From Bursaphelenchus xylophilus (Eukaryota > Nematoda > Chromadorea > Rhabditida > Aphelenchoididae): a DNA stretch of 64,000 nt. A model generated the notes under the pieces. It saw only the letters and a list, made by a program, of their open reading frames with translations, had not been told where the DNA came from and did not search any database. Location of the stretch: assembly GCA_904066235.2 (NCBI GenBank), contig CAJFCV020000001.1, positions 5,580,001-5,644,000 of the forward strand, given 5' to 3'. Every line of letters begins with the position of its first letter. The stretch's first letter is position 1. The position numbers were made by a program, and so were the translations under genes. Below are positions 59,300-64,000 of the stretch, in pieces.

Positions 59300-59777
59300 C
59301 TAATTTGTTGTTTCATCTTTCTTCTCTGGTTTCGTCTTGTTGGCGACTTCAAACAGTTCCGACAGACTTTCGTAAGACTCTCCAGAACCACTTCCAGCAA
59401 TCCTAAATTTATCTCCAAAGGCGCCCCTCACTTTATGGCCGAATTGACGAGGTGTATTCACATCCAAGAGGGCTGAGATCCCAACAACAAACAACGAGAA
59501 TCCGGAGACAGTCAAAAGGGTTGCAATCCCCAATGCCTTAGACGCGAAACCAACTCCACTCATCAATTTCATTTTGGTCAAATCTTGTGGATCCAAAGGT
59601 TTAGCCTGCTTATAAGCTGCTCGTAGTCCAAGCCCAAAGAATCCTGCCGTCGTTACAAAGCATGCTAAGCTTGGAATAAAGAAGCCTTTTGATCAACTTA
59701 CCTGCTTTTATTCGGTTGGGCCAAGGAGATTTTGTTTTTTCCTCCGTGTGGGGCATGGTGTTTGGCACATCGCCCAT
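59300..59777 (-). CDS. TMEM242: TMEM242 homologue (DUF1358)
   Basis: Inner mitochondrial membrane protein linked to assembly of complex I and ATP synthase in mammals. Two exons, 59702-59777 and 59300-59664, give 146 aa, matching the family's length. Two membrane segments (FVTTAGFFGLGLRAAY and LGIATLLTVSGFSLFVVGI) are separated by a basic loop with 'KPLDPQDLTKMKLMSG'. The ATG follows an attttag acceptor by 8 bases. Convergent with the SERAC1 gene, with only 210 bases between the stop codons. Confidence 0.88.
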
Positions 59778-60460
59778 ATATAACCTAAAATAAGATAAAT
59801 TTTATTTCAAGACAAACTCGTACGCCGAATAGAAGCGTGAAAATTGTAAACTATTCGAGGTTCCTAAAAAAATTGGGAGAACATTTATTTTTGCACTTTC
59901 CACCGTATAAATCGGTTCTGGCAGCTCGCGCCCGCACTTTTCAAATTCGCGGGCCTATTGTTTACAAGTTTTTTGTTGTGTGTCCTTGGAGAGTAGCCAG
60001 TTGAAAAAGAAATGAGAGGGAAGATGGTGTGCACTCGCAACTGTGCCTCATAAAACGTTCTCCCTACCTTGGGCATTAGTTATATCACCTTGGGGATTAG
60101 AATTACTCTTTTTTCGTGCAAATTAAGACATTTCGGCTAATTTGTTCGTCGGAATTCGGAATTACTGCGGATTTTTGGATGGAAACGTTTGTAATCCATC
60201 CGAACGTAGTCCGAGCAATCTCCTTTCCCCGAGTTAAGGGGTTTAATCTGTTTTTATTTTTGGAACTGTTATTTTCGAAAGTTGTTTACTATTAATGGGG
60301 CGTTCTCTATATAAATTGTATTGTCATGTTTTTCCAACTAGTTTACGCTCTTTTTCAATTACGTTTCTCTGAGTTTTTAGGATTAATTGTTGGCGTTGAC
60401 CTTTGGTCGGCTTCGTGGATTTATTTTTCAGGTCCAATATAACGGGTTCATCTTTCCAGA
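59778..60460. other. divergent promoter region with a small TIR element
   Basis: GGGAGAACATTTAT (59876) and ATAAAACGTTCTCCC (to about 60065) are inverted repeats bounding a roughly 190-bp element containing 'cgcgcccgcacttttcaaat', similar to the ends of the 13343-15391 element. The remainder is promoter and leader for TMEM242 (minus) and FKBP (plus). A 'tttttcag' acceptor near 60432 may be the FKBP trans-splice site. Confidence 0.45.
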
Positions 60461-60872
60461 ATGCCCGTTGACATCGAAACCCTCCAGCCCGGCGATGGCA
60501 AGACCTTCCCCAGCAACGGCCAGACCGTGTCCTGTCATTACACCTTGACATTGGAGGGAGGAAAGAAGATCGATTCCAGCCGTGACCGAGGAAAGCCTCT
60601 TTCCTTCAAGATCGGGAAGGGAGAGGTGATCAAGGGATGGGATCAAGGAGTTGCCAAGGTGAGGTTGGCTTAACTCTGTTTTGGAAACTCTTCCTGACAT
60701 AAGTACAACGTGAAAAATAAATCAAAAAAAATTGTATTTGCAGATGTCCCTCGGTCAACGAGCCAAGCTCACGATTAGTTCAGATCTCGGCTATGGCCCC
60801 AACGGGATCCCCGGCACCATTCCAGCCAACGCCACCTTGATCTTCGACGTCGAATTAGTGAAGATCCAATGA
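60461..60872 (+). CDS. fkb-2: FKBP12-type peptidyl-prolyl isomerase
   Basis: Cytosolic FK506-binding protein catalysing Pro cis-trans isomerisation. Two exons, 60461-60658 and 60744-60872, give 108 aa with no gaps against FKBP12. Conserved pocket residues include the Tyr of VSCHY, Asp of KIDSS, Trp of IKGWDQG, Tyr of LGYG and Phe of LIFDVEL. Three classical pocket positions differ: Phe36 is Ile, Phe46 is Leu and His87 is Ile (human mature numbering). Drug binding may therefore be weaker (inference). Convergent with URI1; the stop codons are about 90 bases apart. Confidence 0.95.
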
Positions 60873-60959
60873 GCTACCTATCTCTACCTTTATTACCTAC
60901 AAAAATTCCCATGTTGGAAATGATATCGATTGTTCTAAGTATAATTAAGTAAACGGCTT

Positions 60960-62658
60960 TTATTTCTTTAACCGGTTTTGTTTGAATTTAGACAATTTTT
61001 GGGGCTTCTGTTCTGAGGTCAAGTTCAATGTCTCCGATGCCCTGTTCAAGGTGAGAAGAGGGTCTTTCTCAACGATTGATCCTTTGAAAACATTCTTGGA
61101 TTCTGGCTCGATCTTCTTCTCAAAGCGTTTATTCATCCATTCTGCATACTGTCGGTCTACCCGAGGTTTTTCGTCTCGATTTCTGAGGATTGATTTGACC
61201 TCTGGTTCAGGTTGTTGTCCTCCAGTGGGCCCAAGTTCCTCAGCATTGAATCGGACTCCTCTTTTAGTCTTGGGCTCGTCGTCTCTAGAGTGTTTCTGTG
61301 TGTCCTTGAGGTCGCTTTCGTCCACATTCTCCTTCTTATCATTGCCTTCATCTTCTCCTTCGTTTTCTTTCGTAATATTTTCTTCATCAATGATCTTCAC
61401 GATCTCTGGCTGTTCTGAAGAATGAATTAGTACAAAAAGAAATCCCAACTCTCACCATCTTCCTCCACAATTCGCCCAATTTCTTCATCACTGTCTTCTT
61501 TTCCCTCATTAATGTCGCTCAGTTCATCCGAATCCGTCTCTTCTTCATCCTCCAAATCCATTTGATTCAAATACTTCAAGAGTTTGTCAAAGTCTTCTTT
61601 TGGGACTCCTTTTGGTGGCTCGAGAGCTCTCATTTCCTCTTCCGTATATTGCTCATGATCAAATTCTTCGTCGGGATAACCTGCATGTCCATTTTGTGAA
61701 GTTTCATCATCCTCATGTTCCTCATCACTGGATGATTCTGAATCTTGACCTTCTTTATGCTTGGAAGGGAAGGGTACAGGTTCAATTAAATCCTCTTCGA
61801 GCTCTTTTTTCTCTTCGACTTCTAGGTCATCCAAACGACTCATTATGTCCTAAAATATCTTTCATATACCCTAAAAATCAAACAAAAATACTAATCTAAC
61901 CAAAAAAATACCTTGAAGTCCTGCTGGCTAACCTTCTGTTGTTGTTCCAACCGTTTTCTGGCGTCTAAAATTATGAGGTAATGTGAATAAGTGTACCAAC
62001 TCACGTGACTTTGGCTGCTTTTCATCATACGGCTCGATGATTTCCACTTCATCGCCTCGCAACTGGAAATAAAGGTAATAAGCGATAACCGAATAAATTA
62101 TTCATGAAGACGAGGCAACAATAAGGCGCAGGTAATATGAAAACATACTCCGGAGAAAAGTTCTGTAGTCATCTTGATCTTCCTTTCTGTCTCTTCTTTC
62201 TGTTGCTCCAACAACTTCACCTGCTGAGTGATTTGAGCTTTCCTTCGGTTAATATATTCGATAGTATCATGAGCACTCCTTTTAACAAGATGTCGATCGC
62301 CCAAAAAGACGGTATATTCATTCGTCCTGCTTAGAGAACAAGGAAGAAACGCCTTTTTGCCTAACGGAGCCTAAAAATAAAACTTACTCCACCTAACCAG
62401 AGGATGACATCTAAGACAATGTAAAACTCACATTGATCTTAACTTTCAGAGACTTTGAGTATTCAGATATTTTATTTGACAACTCATTGTATTCCTTTAG
62501 CACGTTTTCATAAGTTTCCTTCTGTTGATCGATAACTTTCAAAACCTAAACTTTAAAAGAATTATATAAAAGCAAATTACCTCATTCAAGTGATTCAGAT
62601 GCCTCTCAACCTTTTCCTTCTCGTTCGTCAAAGTGACATTGGCCTTTACGGATTCCAT
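60960..62658 (-). CDS. uri-1: URI1 prefoldin-like protein
   Basis: URI is a large prefoldin-family scaffold that binds RNA polymerase subunit RPB5 and the R2TP chaperone. Minus-strand exons: 62581-62658, 62432-62545, 62149-62370, 62005-62062, 61912-61964, 61456-61849, 60960-61414 (457 aa). The prefoldin domain occupies about 1-140: coiled coil, beta turn region with 'VFLGDRHLVKRSAHD', then the second coil (ITQQVKLLEQQKEETERK). A very acidic middle follows ('QMDLEDEEETDSDELSD'), then a conserved basic patch (TKRGVRFNAEE) and a C-terminal basic tail ending KLSKFKQNRLKK. The layout matches URI1 in worms and mammals. Transcribed divergently from the gene at 63057. Confidence 0.92.
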
Positions 62659-63056
62659 CCAGGATAATAACAACAACAACAATCAAAAAAAAACAACAAA
62701 CAACAAGCAGTTTCCTCAGAAATGCTCAAAAATTTGGAATTTTTTTGTGAAATATTTTTCGGGAGTCCAGAAAATACATCACGATGACAAGGCCAGAAAA
62801 CTTTCAAATCGCTGCAGCTTTTCCGCGTGTGATTTGCGATGGCCACAAATCCTTGTAGAAAAATGGAAGGGCTTCAGGGTCAATCAAAACCCGGATTTTC
62901 GAAAACCGGATGACACATTTTCTGGAAGTTTCCGCTTGGCATTCCGTTTCTCGCGACAAAGGCAGAATTTGATTTCAAGTTTGAATAAAATCGAGAATGA
63001 CAAAATAGAAGATAAAATGAATCGTAACTGCTCATTCCTCGGTCGAATCTTCGACG
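62659..63056. other. shared promoter region between URI1 and the four-TM gene
   Basis: Begins with an AAC trinucleotide run (62661-62705). An upstream ATG at 63019 opens a different frame that overlaps the start of the four-TM gene. Otherwise nothing seen. Confidence 0.4.
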
Positions 63057-63825
63057 ATGGCGGTCTTTCCGTTGTTCCGGCTCATCCAAATCTTCGTTCT
63101 ACTAACACTCCTGTTCGCCGTTCTTTTCGTGGCCCCCATTTGCACTCCTTTGGTGCCTTTTGAGTCCTGCTCCAATACCACTAACACTTCGGTGGTGAAG
63201 CCGTTGGATGTTCTTCCGAAGACCGAGAATTCTTCTTCGGCCAGTCTTGAGGATGAGACCAAATTTGTGAAGCAACAGAGATCGTGTCTGCAGATCAGTC
63301 ATTCCGACATCTTTGTGGTGCCCACCTTCCACAGTGAGAATCCCAAGGATACAGTCACACTCTTCTTCTTGTTGCTCTTCGTGGGGGTTCTTTGCATGTT
63401 TATCGCAACCATCTTGATGATGCAGATCGAGAAGAAGATCGACTACAAGGCGGAAGTAAGTGTCACCAAGGCAACTTGTACCCCTTTTAGTGCATGTTAC
63501 GATTTATCCTGATCATCTTGAGTCTGGCAGACTTCTGCATGGTCTTCATCTGCAGTTATATGATCTACATTTGGCCCAATCTCTGGACTTCGCATTATTC
63601 TGCCGTCCCCCAGATCCCCATCAATTTCTACGTCATTCACGTGAGTCATCTGGCTACTCATAATTTTGTTCCGACTTTTAGATTCTTGTCCTTGCGAACT
63701 TTGTTCTGGGCTTTGTGAATTCTTTCGTCTACGGCCCAAGAGTGGAGCTGGTCAAGATGGAGAATTTTAAGGGAGGCAAGAAGAGTTATCAGGTCGCCAG
63801 AAGGTACGAGGCCCTCCAGAATTAG
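63057..63825 (+). CDS. four-TM membrane protein, unknown family
   Basis: Exons 63057-63455, 63491-63640 and 63682-63825 give 230 aa. Membrane segments: 'IQIFVLLTLLFAVLFVA' (about 10-27), 'TLFFLLLFVGVLCMFIA' (about 103-120), 'FILIILSLADFCMVFIC' (about 138-154) and 'ILVLANFVLGFVNSFVY' (from residue 184). The roughly 75-residue loop after TM1 has several N-x-S/T sites and two cysteines, suggesting an extracellular loop. The cytoplasmic tail is basic (KGGKKSYQVARR). A tetraspan layout, but without the tetraspanin CCG motif. Family not recognised. Introns are short (35 and 41 nt). Confidence 0.75.
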
Positions 63826-64000
63826 TCTTGTTACCTTGGGAGATTACTGGATAAACTTTCTGATCATTTCTTGATATTGTCCTTGACTTTTATACTATAT
63901 GTGTGCATACGTAATGTAAAAGATCTTACGGGGATTTGGTTGGTGAACTAACCGTTTGTTATTCTTTTGTTGCCATTCGGTTTCCGAGAGTTCGCTAAAC
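63826..64000. other. 3' flank to the window end
   Basis: Holds the 3' region of the preceding gene. No AATAAA and no new coding sequence was recognised in the last 175 bases. Confidence 0.4.

Noticed and set aside
1..64000. CRISPR arrays, prokaryotic operons, ribosomal RNA or phage genes
   Set aside because: No regular short direct repeats with unique spacers, no ribosome-binding-site-led operons and no rRNA-like sequence; the intron-rich gene structure is eukaryotic.

Overview
The window is animal nuclear DNA, almost certainly from a free-living or parasitic nematode. The signs are a nematode cuticle collagen, a carboxypeptidase with an ShK tail, a serpentine chemoreceptor-like gene, dTDP-rhamnose-type enzymology, many very short introns (34-36 nt), 'TTTTAG'/'TTTCAG' acceptors directly in front of start codons (typical of trans-spliced genes), and telomere-like GCCTAA repeats. 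The species cannot be named from this. I joined exons by hand, checking GT/AG (or GC/AG) sites and reading phase at each junction.

Layout. 1-2950: mostly non-coding, with a possible minus-strand exon at the left edge. 2952-6041: M14 zinc carboxypeptidase with a Gln-rich linker and an ShK domain. 6696-7289: inverted-repeat element carrying a tRNA-like relic. 7751-10834: double-Rossmann dTDP-4-dehydrorhamnose reductase-like enzyme with a transposon in one intron. 11373-13149: collagen pseudogene fragment and intact cuticle collagen. 13343-15391: 2-kb palindromic repeat. 15748-18228: AFG2/CDC-48.3 double AAA ATPase. 18474-22210: secreted lipocalin-like protein whose second intron is filled by two repeat elements. 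22396-26290: repeat-rich desert. 27038-28202: small secreted protein. 29056-~36841: class C metabotropic glutamate receptor with a tRNA-Asp gene in an intron. 36856-37859: small Maf bZIP factor. 38689-43969: three minus-strand membrane-protein genes (type I protein, 7TM receptor, four-TM protein), interrupted by a retroelement-like leader and a degenerate GCCTAA minisatellite. 44505-48804: ZFAND4-like ubiquitin-like/AN1 protein. 49379-51987: secreted Cys/Pro/Ser-rich protein. 52069-53507: S-adenosylmethionine decarboxylase with a candidate uORF. 57220-59089: SERAC1. 59300-59777: TMEM242. 60461-60872: FKBP12. 60960-62658: URI1 prefoldin. 63057-63825: four-TM protein.

The genes form no single pathway. 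Loose themes are cuticle and extracellular matrix (carboxypeptidase, collagen, secreted proteins), protein and ribosome homeostasis (AFG2, URI1, ZFAND4, FKBP) and mitochondrial membranes (SERAC1, TMEM242).

The most unusual content is repetitive DNA and splicing. There are at least seven inverted-repeat elements, several with perfect TA target duplications. One intronic array carries many copies of the octamer TGTCCGCA. Three introns appear to be GC-AG. Four tRNA-like relics have non-pairing acceptor ends. No CRISPR, prokaryotic or clearly novel defence-type system is visible.
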